Assembly (NCBI GenBank): GCA_964590515.1
Contig: CAZPZD010000028.1
Coordinates: 1 to 31,897, forward strand
Origin: JADFRG01 sp964590515
GTDB lineage: Bacteria > Chloroflexota > Anaerolineae > Anaerolineales > E44-bin32
Direction: 5' to 3'
Length of the DNA stretch: 31,897 nucleotides
Every line of letters starts with the position of its first letter. Within the stretch, counting starts at the first letter, position 1. The translations under genes were made by a program, and so were the position numbers. Under the pieces are notes generated by a model. The model did not search any database. It was not told the origin of the DNA and worked only from the letters and a program-made list of their open reading frames with translations. Positions 8,142 to 16,434 of the stretch are shown piece after piece.

Positions 8142-8196
8142 GGATTCTACCATCCGGGTTCGCACGGGCCCCGCAAAGGCTCGGATGGTAGAATCC
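8142..8196. promoter_or_regulatory. Divergent rarA/maf promoter with perfect 15-bp inverted repeat
   Basis: GGATTCTACCATCCG (8142-8156) and its exact reverse complement (8182-8196) flank a 25-nt spacer. Each arm holds an extended -10 element, TGG followed by TAGAAT, pointing outwards: 8149-8144 for rarA and 8189-8194 for maf. Neither has a recognisable -35. Because the repeat includes the -10 elements, the simplest reading is mirrored extended -10 promoters, possibly also a shared operator. Confidence 0.6.
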
Positions 8197-8224
8197 CGAA
8201 GTTTTCCTCGGACCTTAGAGCGGA

Positions 8225-8866
8225 ATGCTCACCCTCGCCTCCGCTTCGCCTCGCAGACAAGAATTGCTCGGGCTGACCGGATGGGAGATCATCAGTCGGC
8301 CGGGGGAAGTCGACGAGCGTCCCGAGCCGGGTGAAAGCCCGGAGCAGCTGACCCAACGGCTGGCGACTGCTAAGGCGCGAAGCGCTTCCGGCGAGCTGGT
8401 GTTGGGCGCCGATACGGTGGTCGTGCTCGGGAACGAAGTGCTCGGCAAGCCGGCCGACAGCGACGCAGCCAGGGAGATGCTGCAGGCGCTGCGTGGCCGG
8501 ACCCACCGAGTGATCAGCTCGATTGCCCTGGTGGACGGGGCAGGCCTCACGGTAGCCCTCGACACTTGCGTGAGCGAGGTCCCGATGCGGGAGTACGGCG
8601 AGGCTGAAATCGCGCGGTACCTGCGCTCGGGGAGTCCGCTCGACAAGGCCGGTGGATATGGGATACAGGACGGTGAGTTCAATCCGGTGAACATGAATCA
8701 GATGCACGATTGTTTCGCCAACGTGATGGGCTTGCCGCTCTGCCACCTGGTTCGTAATATGCGCAGGCTCGGCTACGAACCGCCGGCCGACGTCCCGGGA
8801 GCCTGCCAGGCCCACACCGGTTACAACTGCTCGGTTTACCCGGCCATCCTGCGGGGAGAGCAGTGA
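8225..8866 (+). CDS. maf: Maf-family nucleoside triphosphate pyrophosphatase
   Basis: It hydrolyses non-canonical or excess nucleoside triphosphates (family activity on dTTP/UTP or modified pyrimidines) to the monophosphate plus pyrophosphate. Signature residues are LASASPRRQELL at the N-terminus, EEVDERPEP-like GEVDERPEPGE, the catalytic GADTVVVL, KPADSDAAREML, and DKAGGYGIQ. The 213-aa chain extends past the usual core with a Cys-containing tail (PGACQAHTGYNCSVY). Its stop overlaps the next gene's GTG start by 4 nt, so the two are translationally coupled. Confidence 0.92.
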   Translation: MLTLASASPRRQELLGLTGWEIISRPGEVDERPEPGESPEQLTQRLATAKARSASGELVLGADTVVVLGNEVLGKPADSDAAREMLQALRGRTHRVISSIALVDGAGLTVALDTCVSEVPMREYGEAEIARYLRSGSPLDKAGGYGIQDGEFNPVNMNQMHDCFANVMGLPLCHLVRNMRRLGYEPPADVPGACQAHTGYNCSVYPAILRGEQ

Positions 8867-11091
8867 AGCGCCTGGCGATCTCGATCCTTGCGATCTGGCT
8901 GGTCGCCTGCACTGGGAGGACCGACGGGTCGAGCGCGACCCAGGTTCTGCCGGACCCGTTGATCCTGACCAACTCCGCCCCGGACCCCGAAATCGCGGCC
9001 CGCGATTTTCTCGAGAGCTGGCGGGCGCAAGACTACGCTGCGATGTACGGAATGCTCAGTCCGCTGACCCAGGACAGCCTGACCGAGCAGGCGTTCGTCG
9101 AGCGCTACGAGGAGATTTGGCGTTCGGCGGCCCTTACCGGGATTGACTATGAAATCCTCTCTGCGTTCGTGATGAATCCGCGCCAGGCCCAAATTCGCTT
9201 TCGTTCCGAGCTTCACAGCTCAGCGGCGGGGGACATCGATCGGGATCTATTGATGGACCTTACCCTGCGGGATGGGGATTGGACCGTCGCCTGGCGGGAC
9301 GGACTCATCTTGCCAGAATTGGAGGAGGGTCAGGGGCTTTATCTGGACGTCGTCACACCCACCCGAGCCAACATCTATGACCGGAACGGACTGGCCGTGG
9401 CGGCTCAAACGGAGGCCGTGGCGTTGTGGTTGGTGCCGAATCAAATCGGTGATGAAGATGCCGAAGCGACGATGCTGAGTACGCTGCGCCGGCTGCTCGA
9501 CTTCCCCTCCGACGAGTCGATTCAAGCTCTTTACGAACCCATCCGAGACACGGACTTCCGGGTCAACCTGGGCGAAGTCCCGTTGGACAGCTTCCAAGCG
9601 GTGCAGGACACCCTGGCTGCGGTCGGCGGCGTTCAGTGGAGCACCTTTGACACGCGGCTGTACTTTGAGGGCGGACTGGCGCCGCATTCCGTCGGCTACA
9701 TCAGTTGGATCCAAGAGGAACACTTGCAGGACTACCTGGCGCTCGGATATCGCGGCGACGAGTACGTTGGCCAGATTGGCCTGGAGTCCTGGTTCGAGGC
9801 GGAGTTGCGTGGCCGCCCGGGCGGCACGCTCTACACGACCGATCCGCTGGGTCGGCCGCAGCAGCCGATCGCCTCCCAGGAATCGGAGCCGCCGTACGCC
9901 GTGTATACGACTCTCGACCGGGATCTCCAGCGCTACGCCCAGCAGGCGATCCAAGACAGCGCGCTGACCGGTGCGGTGGTAGTGCTCGAGCGAGACACGG
10001 GGGCAGTCCTGGCACTCGCCTCTTCGCCCGGTTTCGATCCGAATCTGTTCGATACGGACAACCCGAACAGCGCCAGCGGCTTAGCCGAGTTGTTCCAGAC
10101 CGCCAACAATCCGCTGCTCAACCGGGCAACCCTCGGGGCGTATCCGACCGGCTCGGTGTTCAAGATGATCACGATGGCCGCCGCGCTCGAATCCGGGTTC
10201 TACACTCCCGACACCGTATACAACTGCGGCCTCGAATTCACGGAGCTGACCGGAGTCACGCTGTTTGACTGGCGCTTCGACGTGGAATTGCCGGCCGCCG
10301 GCGAGATCACCCTGACCCAGGGTCTGGAGCGGTCCTGCAATCCGTACTTCTTCCACATCGGCTTGGATCTCTTCAACCGGGGCCTGGAGACCGCCATCTC
10401 CGATATGGCACGGGGCTTTGGCTTGGGGGAGCCGACCGGCATCGAGATCGGGGAGGCTAGCGGACTGCTGCCGGATGTAGAGAGCAAGTTAGCACTCTAC
10501 GGTGACCCTTGGAACCGGACCGACAACGTGATGCTCTCGATCGGGCAGAGTTATCTGCAAGCTACCCCGCTGCAGGTGGCCCGCTTCGTGGCCGCGATCG
10601 GGAATGGGGGCACCCTCTACCGTCCGCAACTCGTTTCCAACATCCAGAACGCAGAGGGGGAGGTGCTGAGCGAGTTCTCCCCGGTGGTTCAGGGTACTCT
10701 GCCGGTCAGCGCGGAGAACCTTGCTGCCATCCAGCGAGCGATGGTCGGAGTGATTCGGGACCCGCGGGCCACGGCCTACCGGCCGTTCCTCGGAATACCC
10801 GATATCAATATTGCGGGCAAGACCGGCACCGCCGAGACCGGGGAGTTCACCGATACCCATGCCTGGTTTGCGGGGTACACCTTCGAAGAGCGCTCAGACA
10901 GACCAGACATCGCGGTGGTGGTCGTGCTGGAGTACCAGGGCCAAGGCTCGGAGTGGGCCGCGCCGGTATTCAAGCGGGTCGTCGAAGCCTATTTCAAGGG
11001 GGGTCCGATCAGCCGCTATCCCTGGGAAGCTCGGATTCGAGTCCCGGCGACTCCCGAGCCGGACCCAGACGAACAGGGAATCGAGGGATAG
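8863..11091 (+). CDS. Lipoprotein class B penicillin-binding protein with MecA_N-like domain
   Basis: This 742-aa peptidoglycan transpeptidase acts outside the membrane. The N-terminus is a lipoprotein signal with lipobox LVAC (Cys16), so it is probably lipid-anchored rather than held by a transmembrane helix. Residues about 43-145 resemble the NTF2-like MecA_N domain (AARDFLESWRAQDYAAMYGMLS). The PBP dimerisation domain follows (TRANIYDRNGLAVA onward). The transpeptidase domain spans about residues 345-715, with the SxxK nucleophile in TGSVFKM, SCN (SxN) and GKTGTAET (KTG). This order resembles PBP2a/PBP3-type enzymes of Firmicutes. The GTG start overlaps the maf stop. Confidence 0.9.
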   Translation: MKRLAISILAIWLVACTGRTDGSSATQVLPDPLILTNSAPDPEIAARDFLESWRAQDYAAMYGMLSPLTQDSLTEQAFVERYEEIWRSAALTGIDYEILSAFVMNPRQAQIRFRSELHSSAAGDIDRDLLMDLTLRDGDWTVAWRDGLILPELEEGQGLYLDVVTPTRANIYDRNGLAVAAQTEAVALWLVPNQIGDEDAEATMLSTLRRLLDFPSDESIQALYEPIRDTDFRVNLGEVPLDSFQAVQDTLAAVGGVQWSTFDTRLYFEGGLAPHSVGYISWIQEEHLQDYLALGYRGDEYVGQIGLESWFEAELRGRPGGTLYTTDPLGRPQQPIASQESEPPYAVYTTLDRDLQRYAQQAIQDSALTGAVVVLERDTGAVLALASSPGFDPNLFDTDNPNSASGLAELFQTANNPLLNRATLGAYPTGSVFKMITMAAALESGFYTPDTVYNCGLEFTELTGVTLFDWRFDVELPAAGEITLTQGLERSCNPYFFHIGLDLFNRGLETAISDMARGFGLGEPTGIEIGEASGLLPDVESKLALYGDPWNRTDNVMLSIGQSYLQATPLQVARFVAAIGNGGTLYRPQLVSNIQNAEGEVLSEFSPVVQGTLPVSAENLAAIQRAMVGVIRDPRATAYRPFLGIPDINIAGKTGTAETGEFTDTHAWFAGYTFEERSDRPDIAVVVVLEYQGQGSEWAAPVFKRVVEAYFKGGPISRYPWEARIRVPATPEPDPDEQGIEG

Positions 11092-11123
11092 GGCTGGGGA
11101 GCCTCGCGAAGCCGCTTCAAGGA

Positions 11124-12017
11124 TTGATCCTGCGCGCCCGGGCCGGTTTCTATGACGTAGAGACCGAGCAGGGCGTGGTCACGGCGAAGCTGCGCGGGCG
11201 ATTGAAACAGTCGGCCTCCCGGGCCGAACTGGCAGCGATCGGTGATCGGGTTAAGCTCAGCCTGTTTGAGGACGGCTCGGCGTCGATCGAAGAGATCCTG
11301 CCCCGCCGACGAGCGCTTTCCCGCCAGGCTCCCGGCCGGGAGACCGAACAGATTCTGGTGGCCAACCCGGATCAAGCGGTATTCGTTTTCGCCTGTGCCG
11401 ATCCGGACCCGAACTTCCGCATGCTGGACCGGATGCTGGTGGGTGCCGAACGGGCCACCATCCCGGCGGTGATCTGCGCCAACAAGATCGATCTGGTGCA
11501 GCCGCGCAGCGCGCGCGAGGAATTTGACGTTTACGAGAACATTGGATACCGAGTGCTCTACACCTCTGCCACCACTGGAAAAGGTGTGGGAGACTTGCGC
11601 CGGGAGCTGAGCGGGAAGCTCTCGGTATTGGCCGGACCATCCGGGGTAGGAAAGTCCAGCCTGCTCAACATGGTTCAGCCGGGTCTTGGACTGCGCACCG
11701 ACGCCGTGAGCCAGGCTACCGGCAAGGGGACCCACACCACCGTGACCCGGGAGCTGCTCCCGCTCAAAGGCGGAGGATATGTGGCCGACACTCCGGGCCT
11801 CAAGGCGTTCGCGCTGTGGGACATCGAGCCGGAAGAACTGGACGCCTACTTCCGAGAGATCGCGCCGTTGGTGGAGGGTTGCGGATTCAGCGACTGCACC
11901 CACGAGCATGAGCCCGGCTGCGCGGTGCGGGCCGCGGTGGAGGCAGGCAAGATCGACGTTAATCGCTTTGAGTCTTACCTTCGAATGCGAGCGGGCGAGC
12001 CCTTCCTAGAGCGCTAA
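11124..12017 (+). CDS. rsgA: Small ribosomal subunit biogenesis GTPase RsgA
   Basis: This circularly permuted GTPase helps mature the 30S subunit. It has an N-terminal OB fold (GFYDVETEQG onward). The G motifs are in permuted order: G4 NKIDLV, then G1 GPSGVGKSSLLN, the switch THTTVTRE, and G3 DTPGLKAF. The C-terminal zinc site is CGFSDCTHEHEPGC. The start is uncertain: TTG at 11124 gives 297 aa. Homologues usually begin about three residues before a Gly that here lies at the codon just upstream, so an in-frame CTG at 11094, behind GAGGG, is an alternative. It follows the PBP gene closely. Confidence 0.9.
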   Translation: MILRARAGFYDVETEQGVVTAKLRGRLKQSASRAELAAIGDRVKLSLFEDGSASIEEILPRRRALSRQAPGRETEQILVANPDQAVFVFACADPDPNFRMLDRMLVGAERATIPAVICANKIDLVQPRSAREEFDVYENIGYRVLYTSATTGKGVGDLRRELSGKLSVLAGPSGVGKSSLLNMVQPGLGLRTDAVSQATGKGTHTTVTRELLPLKGGGYVADTPGLKAFALWDIEPEELDAYFREIAPLVEGCGFSDCTHEHEPGCAVRAAVEAGKIDVNRFESYLRMRAGEPFLER

Positions 12018-12018
12018 C

Positions 12019-12043
12019 TCGGCGCGGCGGCCGGCAGCGCCGA
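12019..12043. terminator. Hairpin between convergent stop codons
   Basis: TCGGCGC (12019-12025) pairs with GCGCCGA (12037-12043) across an 11-nt loop. It sits exactly between the rsgA stop (12017) and the cytochrome gene stop (12047). There is no clear T tract, so it may act as a weak or factor-assisted bidirectional terminator. Confidence 0.45.
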
Positions 12044-12046
12044 CTC

Positions 12047-12430
12047 CTAACTGCTTTCGCTCACCAGGAAGGCGATCAGGGCTTCAATCTCCTCGGCAGA
12101 AAGCCGCAGTTTCGGCATTTGAGTTCCCGGCCTCACCGCGGCCGGATCCTTGAGCCAACTGCGCAAGAAGTCCGGGTCGTAGGATCGAGAGCTCAGCACC
12201 GGTCCGACGGCTATCCCCGATCCGGGATTTACGTCATTGTGCGTGTGACAACCGTTGCACCCTTTGGCCTGGAAGAGGGCCCTGCCGTACGCCGCCGGTT
12301 CGTAAGTTGCCGGCGCCAAGATCGCGGGTGGCGGTGTTGAGCCGCCACCCGGGCCTTCTGAGGCGGGGACCAGGGACAAGATCATCAGCCCTGCTCCCGC
12401 TAGCGCCAACGGCAGGACCCTGCGCTGCAT
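12047..12430 (-). CDS. Secreted class I c-type cytochrome
   Basis: This is a small monohaem electron carrier outside the membrane. From the ATG at 12430 it is 127 aa, with a hydrophobic signal or anchor (LPLALAGAGLMILSLVPA). The haem-binding CNGCH lies about 60 residues in, and the distal Met ligand in GTQMPKL. The C-terminal helix SAEEIEALIAFLVS is typical of cytochrome c. An upstream in-frame TTG at 12445 is possible. It follows the FixH/YtkA-like gene by a few tens of bases and is likely co-transcribed. The partner oxidase or reductase is not in this window. Confidence 0.85.
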   Translation of the reverse strand: MQRRVLPLALAGAGLMILSLVPASEGPGGGSTPPPAILAPATYEPAAYGRALFQAKGCNGCHTHNDVNPGSGIAVGPVLSSRSYDPDFLRSWLKDPAAVRPGTQMPKLRLSAEEIEALIAFLVSESS

Positions 12431-12458
12431 CAGAGTGTTGCCCAATCCACCATGGGGC

Positions 12459-12995
12459 TCAGGCCCGCTCTTCGGCGGCCCGGCGCGAATTGCGCTGGCC
12501 GAGCGCGGCCACCGCGCCCGCGCCCACCAGCAGGGCGATCCCCGACCAGCGGAGCAGAACCCGCAAGTTGCTCGGATCGAAGGCGTCTGTTTGGAGGGAG
12601 CTGGCCGCTGGTTGGGTCAGGGTGGCCGGCTGCACGTTGAGCGGCTCGAATTGGGTACCTTCGAAAGGCGCAGGAACGACTGACCATTCCCAGGTGCCCG
12701 CCGCCGGGAAGACGATCTCCACGACGAAATGCCCTACTTCGCCTTCCTGAACCGCATACGCCCGCACACTCTCACCCGACTCGGGACTGTAGGCCTGCAC
12801 ATACGGGTCAACCTCGTTGGTCGGGGTCACTCCGTGCTGGCGGACCATCAACCCCAGGCTTATGGTCTCCCCGGCGTGGACCTCGCCCGGCAATTGATCC
12901 ACCGTGACGATGGCCCACCCGCCGGCCGCCGCGGCCGGTACGAGTACGAACGCCATTCCTAGGACAATCAACGAGCTAAGTACCCGACGAGACAT
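12459..12995 (-). CDS. FixH/YtkA-like secreted membrane-anchored protein
   Basis: This 178-aa protein has a signal peptide (VLSSLIVLGMAFVLVPAAAAG), a single beta-rich domain (GWAIVTVDQLPGEVHAGE, LGLMVRQHGVTP, FPAAGTWEWSV) and a C-terminal transmembrane helix (SGIALLVGAGAVAALG) ending in basic residues. The domain resembles YtkA/FixH-type proteins, often linked to copper handling or cytochrome oxidase assembly. The ATG at 12995 was chosen over upstream in-frame starts because AGGAGG lies 7 nt before it and the signal peptide starts there. It precedes the cytochrome c gene by a short gap, which fits a respiratory role. The exact function is inferred. Confidence 0.75.
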   Translation of the reverse strand: MSRRVLSSLIVLGMAFVLVPAAAAGGWAIVTVDQLPGEVHAGETISLGLMVRQHGVTPTNEVDPYVQAYSPESGESVRAYAVQEGEVGHFVVEIVFPAAGTWEWSVVPAPFEGTQFEPLNVQPATLTQPAASSLQTDAFDPSNLRVLLRWSGIALLVGAGAVAALGQRNSRRAAEERA

Positions 12996-13030
12996 GGCAT
13001 TCCTCCTTGGGTGAAGTACCCATTTGAAGC

Positions 13031-13063
13031 TAGATACACCGCCCGGCATGGGAAGGTTCCCAT
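13031..13063 (-). promoter_or_regulatory. Palindromic operator overlapping promoter of FixH-like/cytochrome c genes
   Basis: On the minus strand TATCTA (13036-13031) is a plausible -10. A 7-bp inverted repeat with a 2-nt centre, ATGGGAAGGTTCCCAT (13048-13063), covers the -35 region. This position suits a dimeric regulator, but the regulator is unknown. Confidence 0.35.
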
Positions 13064-13132
13064 CAGGGTCAGCTGACGGCGCTGGTGCTAGTTTGAGAGG
13101 GATTGAGACCGCGAAGATCAGCGGGGAGGCAA

Positions 13133-14134
13133 CTACATCGGACGAAGCACGCGGTCTTCCCGCAGTCGCTTGAACCACAGCGACGAGCCGCGCGGCATCG
13201 ACTCCACCGCGGCCTCCTGCCAGGCGCGGACCCCCAATCCTTGAATAGTTTGGGGACGGTATCCCACGCCCCTCCAGGCCCCGGCGTGCTGAGCCAGATA
13301 GGGAGGCAGGAATAGCAGAGAGGCCTCGCTCTGCAGTTCGTGTGAAGCAGTTTCCACGGAGTTCATCAGGGCTGGGATCGCCTCCTCCAGCGGCAGATTG
13401 GGGGCGAAGTACAGCTCGTCAATCCGGGTGACGAGGTTTTCGACCTGCCAACCTGCTACGCCGGCCATGTGACTATCCCGTTCAATAAGCAGGAAGGCCT
13501 TTTCCCCGAATGCGGCCATCACGTCTTCCCGCTTCATCGACTTCTTGCCATGGGTAGCCTGGGTGATGAATAGGGCGATCTGATCGGCGTCCTGCGGCCG
13601 ACCACGGCGGACCACCAGCTGCCCCGGTTGGACTTCCGGAGGTTTCTCGAGCAAGAGGTCTTTAGGCTTGGGGAGCTCGGCCCAAGCCGCCTGCACCTGC
13701 TCCCAGGCATTCTCGAAGGACCCCTCATTGCGGACAATCACGGAGGCCGCCCGCAGTTTTCCGGTCTGAGGCGTCTGGGCCGCGATTCGCTGTTTGGCTG
13801 CGGCTTCGGAAAGCTTGCGTTTGTGCATCAACCGGGAGACCTGNNNNNNNNNNNNNNNNNNNNNNNNNNNNNNNNNNNNNNNNNNNNNNNNNNNNNNNNN
13901 NNNNNNNNNNNNNNNNNNNNNNNNNNNNNNNNNNNNNNNNNNNACGATCCACTCGCCAAAGGACTTGACCACCAGCGGGAATCCCGGAGCTCCCTTGGCC
14001 ATGGCTCGATGGGCAAGGGCGTCGGCATCAATGCCGTAGGCTCCAAGATGCTCGAGCATCTTTCGCACCACGCTCTTGCCTGTGGCGATATTCCCGGTTA
14101 ATCCAATAACGTACTTACCCGACCAGCGGCTCAT
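13133..14134 (-). CDS. coaE: Dephospho-CoA kinase fused to a GNAT-like domain; interrupted by assembly gap
   Basis: CoaE phosphorylates dephospho-CoA to CoA, the last step of the pathway. The N-terminal part (63 codons) shows the P-loop GLTGNIATGKSVV, then GIDADALAHR and VVKSFGEWI. After 100 N the kinase C-terminus resumes (QVSRLMHKRKLSE, QRIAAQTPQ, IVRNEGSFENAWEQV). About 180 further residues follow: VRRGRPQDADQIALFI, AGVAGWQVENLVTRI, and a C-terminal GYRPQTIQGLGVRAWQEAA. They look like a GNAT fold without a clear acetyl-CoA pyrophosphate loop. By comparison with E. coli CoaE, about 75 residues are missing, so the true gap is nearer 225 nt than 100. The fusion itself lies on one side of the gap and is not an artefact. 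A TTGACA promoter precedes it. Confidence 0.85.
   Translation of the reverse strand: MSRWSGKYVIGLTGNIATGKSVVRKMLEHLGAYGIDADALAHRAMAKGAPGFPLVVKSFGEWIXXXXXXXXXXXXXXXXXXXXXXXXXXXXXXXXXXQVSRLMHKRKLSEAAAKQRIAAQTPQTGKLRAASVIVRNEGSFENAWEQVQAAWAELPKPKDLLLEKPPEVQPGQLVVRRGRPQDADQIALFITQATHGKKSMKREDVMAAFGEKAFLLIERDSHMAGVAGWQVENLVTRIDELYFAPNLPLEEAIPALMNSVETASHELQSEASLLFLPPYLAQHAGAWRGVGYRPQTIQGLGVRAWQEAAVESMPRGSSLWFKRLREDRVLRPM
13844..13943. other. Assembly gap (100 N)
   Basis: This run of exactly 100 undetermined bases lies inside coaE. The round length suggests a placeholder for an unknown distance. The reading frame stays open through it only by chance of length. Confidence 0.99.
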
Positions 14135-14160
14135 TGGCTCTTTTTTGGAATCAGAATTGG

Positions 14161-14189
14161 ATTGTAGCTTTCGGGCAGAAGCTTGTCAA
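14161..14189 (-). promoter_or_regulatory. Strong promoter of coaE
   Basis: A perfect TTGACA (14189-14184) and TACAAT (14166-14161) on the minus strand are separated by 17 nt and end 26 nt before the coaE ATG. The gene can therefore be transcribed independently of the upstream guaA-phosphatase run. Confidence 0.7.
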
Positions 14190-14198
14190 AGAAGCGGG

Positions 14199-16427
14199 TT
14201 AGCGACCCAGTTGCGCAGAGTAGATCTGGTCGCCCACCGCGACGAACAGACCGTTTGGCGGCCCACTGGTGATGGCGGTGGCCTCGGAGCCAAACGGGGT
14301 GGGGTATTGTCCCTGATAAACCAGCCGCATGCTGTAGTGATAGACCGTCCCCTGCGACAGGTCCAGGAAGAACAGAGAGGGCTCCGGCGGAGGCGAGTAC
14401 TCGATACTCGCCGGCAATCCGCCTGGAATGTTGGTTCGGGGAGGTTCCCCCGGACGTTCGTCTTGGAAGCGTGGTTCTTGCTCGCATTCGACCCGGATTC
14501 GCAGACTGCCTTCTGGATTGGTCTCGATGTTGCGCCGGCAGCGGTCAATCTGGCCGTCGGCGTAGAGGATGATAAGCTCGTCCAATGCAAGTGCCAAGTC
14601 AACCGCCGTTCCTAGTTGGGGGACCTCTTCGGCGAAGTAAAGGGCCGGGGTGCCGCTGAATAGGCCGCCGGCAGCGTCGTAGATCCAGACTGCGTTCTTG
14701 ACCGGATCCAGAGCATACAGGCTGTTTCCGGACACTTCAATCGCCTGCAGCTTCCCCCATCCGATGTCGGGGGTTGCCAGTTGCCCGGTTAGCGGCTCTG
14801 CACCAGGTGCGCAGTACAGCAGCGTCCCATCCGGGTCGATGGCCACCACCCCCTCCGTGCCGAGGGCGCCCGAGTCGGTCTGGACCACCAGGCTGACCGG
14901 GTCCGCGAATCCGGGAATGCTGTCTTTGCCGGCCAGGCATTCGAATTGGCTGTCAATCTCGTAACCCCGGCCGGTCGACCAGGCGTGCCAGAGGGTGTCG
15001 GTCCCCGAATCGAAGGCGTACAGCTCGGTTGCCGAGGCGGCCAGCAGCTGGATGTCGGCGCTTGAGCCGAACCCCCCGCTAACCGTCGGAGCGAAATCCA
15101 GCCGGAAGATCAGGTCGATCGAGTCCAGAGCGCCTTCGACCTGCAGCCGCAGGGTATGAGAGGCGTCGGTTTCACGATAGCTCTCGGCGAGGTCCAGCCA
15201 CTGGTCCGCCAGAATCCATTCGGTCCGGGCTGCCTGGGGATCTTCTGCCAGCTGGGCGGCGATCGCGGCTCCCCCAGCCTGGGCCAGGTAGCTATCGAAC
15301 TGCTCGAGTCTGCCGCGGCTGAAATACACCATACTGGACACCCCGACAACCAGAACCGGGACCGCGGCCGCGGTGATGGCCAGCAGATTGGAGGGGAACA
15401 TGCCGGGCAGCGGCGGGACTTCCAATCCAAGCGCCATGCGGCGCAGGTTATCAATCACGATCCGATAGCCGCTCCGAAGGCTCAGCCGGAACCGCCGCAT
15501 CGTCACCTGCCAGGCTGCCACCGGTCTGGCCGGGTGATCCGTGACGACCGCGGGTGCCCTGATCGCTTCGCTCTCAGGATGCACCCTGATCGCTACGCTC
15601 TCAGCTGTTCCTGTGGCATAGGTGCGGGCAGGATGCACGGGCGCAGCCGAGTGGGAGAGCTGCGCAGGCTGCCGGACTGCGACCGGCGAGGTCCGAGCGG
15701 TGGAGGAACGAACCCGCACTCCCGGTCGGAGCTCAGCCGGGGTTGCTGCACCCGGGCCCTTGCGAGCTGCGGTGGGAGCGCCCACCGTCACTGGTATGTG
15801 AATGGAGAGGCCGGTGAAATCTTGAGCCGTGGAAGCGACCAGCCGATCGAGCGCCAAGGAATGGTCGATCCCGCTGAGTTCGGCGAGCGAGAGTTCTGAC
15901 CAGAGCGGAGAATCATTGGTCGTCAGGACAATCAGATCGTCCGGACTCAATTCAAAGTGGCGGAATTGGATCAATGGGGCAAGAGTGGTTCCCAGTGATC
16001 GACTCGCACCATCTTCGGCTCGCAGGCGGGAGACGACGCCAGAACGAATCAAGAGTGCCTGGCTGGGACCGCATTGTGCCAGGTAAAGATTCTGATTGCG
16101 CAAGGCTGCGGCCGCCAAGCGGGCCGGCACGGCTCGGTCTAATAGTTCTTGATTGAGTTGGTTGATCGCCTGGCGAAGGGCTGCGGTGACCGAACCTGGG
16201 GTGCCAAAGAACACCCGAGCCGTTTCCTGCGCCAGTCGGTCCAGCTGCCCGCCCTCGCTCGCAGGCGGTCCTTCCAGCTTGAGGTTGAGAAAGAGGAAAT
16301 CGTGGACCCGACCACGGGCCGCCCGTCGGGGGGCTCCGAGGGCCAAGGTCCCGGGTGGGGGCGCCTGAAGGCTCTGCCCACCCGCGACGTGCATTAGCCC
16401 GACATCGGCGTCAAGAGTCTCAGACAC
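14199..16427 (-). CDS. PP2C-like pseudophosphatase with membrane anchor and extracytoplasmic propeller-like domain
   Basis: This is a 742-aa protein from the GTG at 16427. The first 230 residues resemble a PPM/PP2C fold (LAAAALRNQNLYLAQCGPSQALLIRSGVVSRL, then LSPDDLIVLTTNDSPL), but the metal-binding NED and DGxGG motifs are missing, so it is probably catalytically dead. A basic, Pro/Ala/Ser-rich linker leads to one transmembrane helix (residues about 345-367). The C-terminal 370 residues contain repeated strand blocks (QLLAASATELYAFDSGTDTLW, GNSLYALDPVKNAVWIYD, IEYSPPPEPSLFFLDLSQG), suggesting a beta-propeller-like sensor outside the cell. The start was chosen because TTGGCG-17-TAAAAT ends 7 nt before this GTG; a TTG at 16463 falls within the -35. 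It lies just downstream of the PP2C gene. Confidence 0.7.
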   Translation of the reverse strand: MSETLDADVGLMHVAGGQSLQAPPPGTLALGAPRRAARGRVHDFLFLNLKLEGPPASEGGQLDRLAQETARVFFGTPGSVTAALRQAINQLNQELLDRAVPARLAAAALRNQNLYLAQCGPSQALLIRSGVVSRLRAEDGASRSLGTTLAPLIQFRHFELSPDDLIVLTTNDSPLWSELSLAELSGIDHSLALDRLVASTAQDFTGLSIHIPVTVGAPTAARKGPGAATPAELRPGVRVRSSTARTSPVAVRQPAQLSHSAAPVHPARTYATGTAESVAIRVHPESEAIRAPAVVTDHPARPVAAWQVTMRRFRLSLRSGYRIVIDNLRRMALGLEVPPLPGMFPSNLLAITAAAVPVLVVGVSSMVYFSRGRLEQFDSYLAQAGGAAIAAQLAEDPQAARTEWILADQWLDLAESYRETDASHTLRLQVEGALDSIDLIFRLDFAPTVSGGFGSSADIQLLAASATELYAFDSGTDTLWHAWSTGRGYEIDSQFECLAGKDSIPGFADPVSLVVQTDSGALGTEGVVAIDPDGTLLYCAPGAEPLTGQLATPDIGWGKLQAIEVSGNSLYALDPVKNAVWIYDAAGGLFSGTPALYFAEEVPQLGTAVDLALALDELIILYADGQIDRCRRNIETNPEGSLRIRVECEQEPRFQDERPGEPPRTNIPGGLPASIEYSPPPEPSLFFLDLSQGTVYHYSMRLVYQGQYPTPFGSEATAITSGPPNGLFVAVGDQIYSAQLGR

Positions 16428-16434
16428 GGCGGCT

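Noticed and set aside
10509..11123. Upstream extension of the rsgA frame into the PBP gene
   Set aside because: It overlaps the PBP transpeptidase in another frame and is low-complexity Arg/Gly; RsgA homologues start at about 11100-11124.
13844..13943. Continuous reading frame through the N run taken as evidence of correct gap length
   Set aside because: The gap is a 100-base placeholder, and the CoaE core would lack about 75 residues, so the frame match is accidental.
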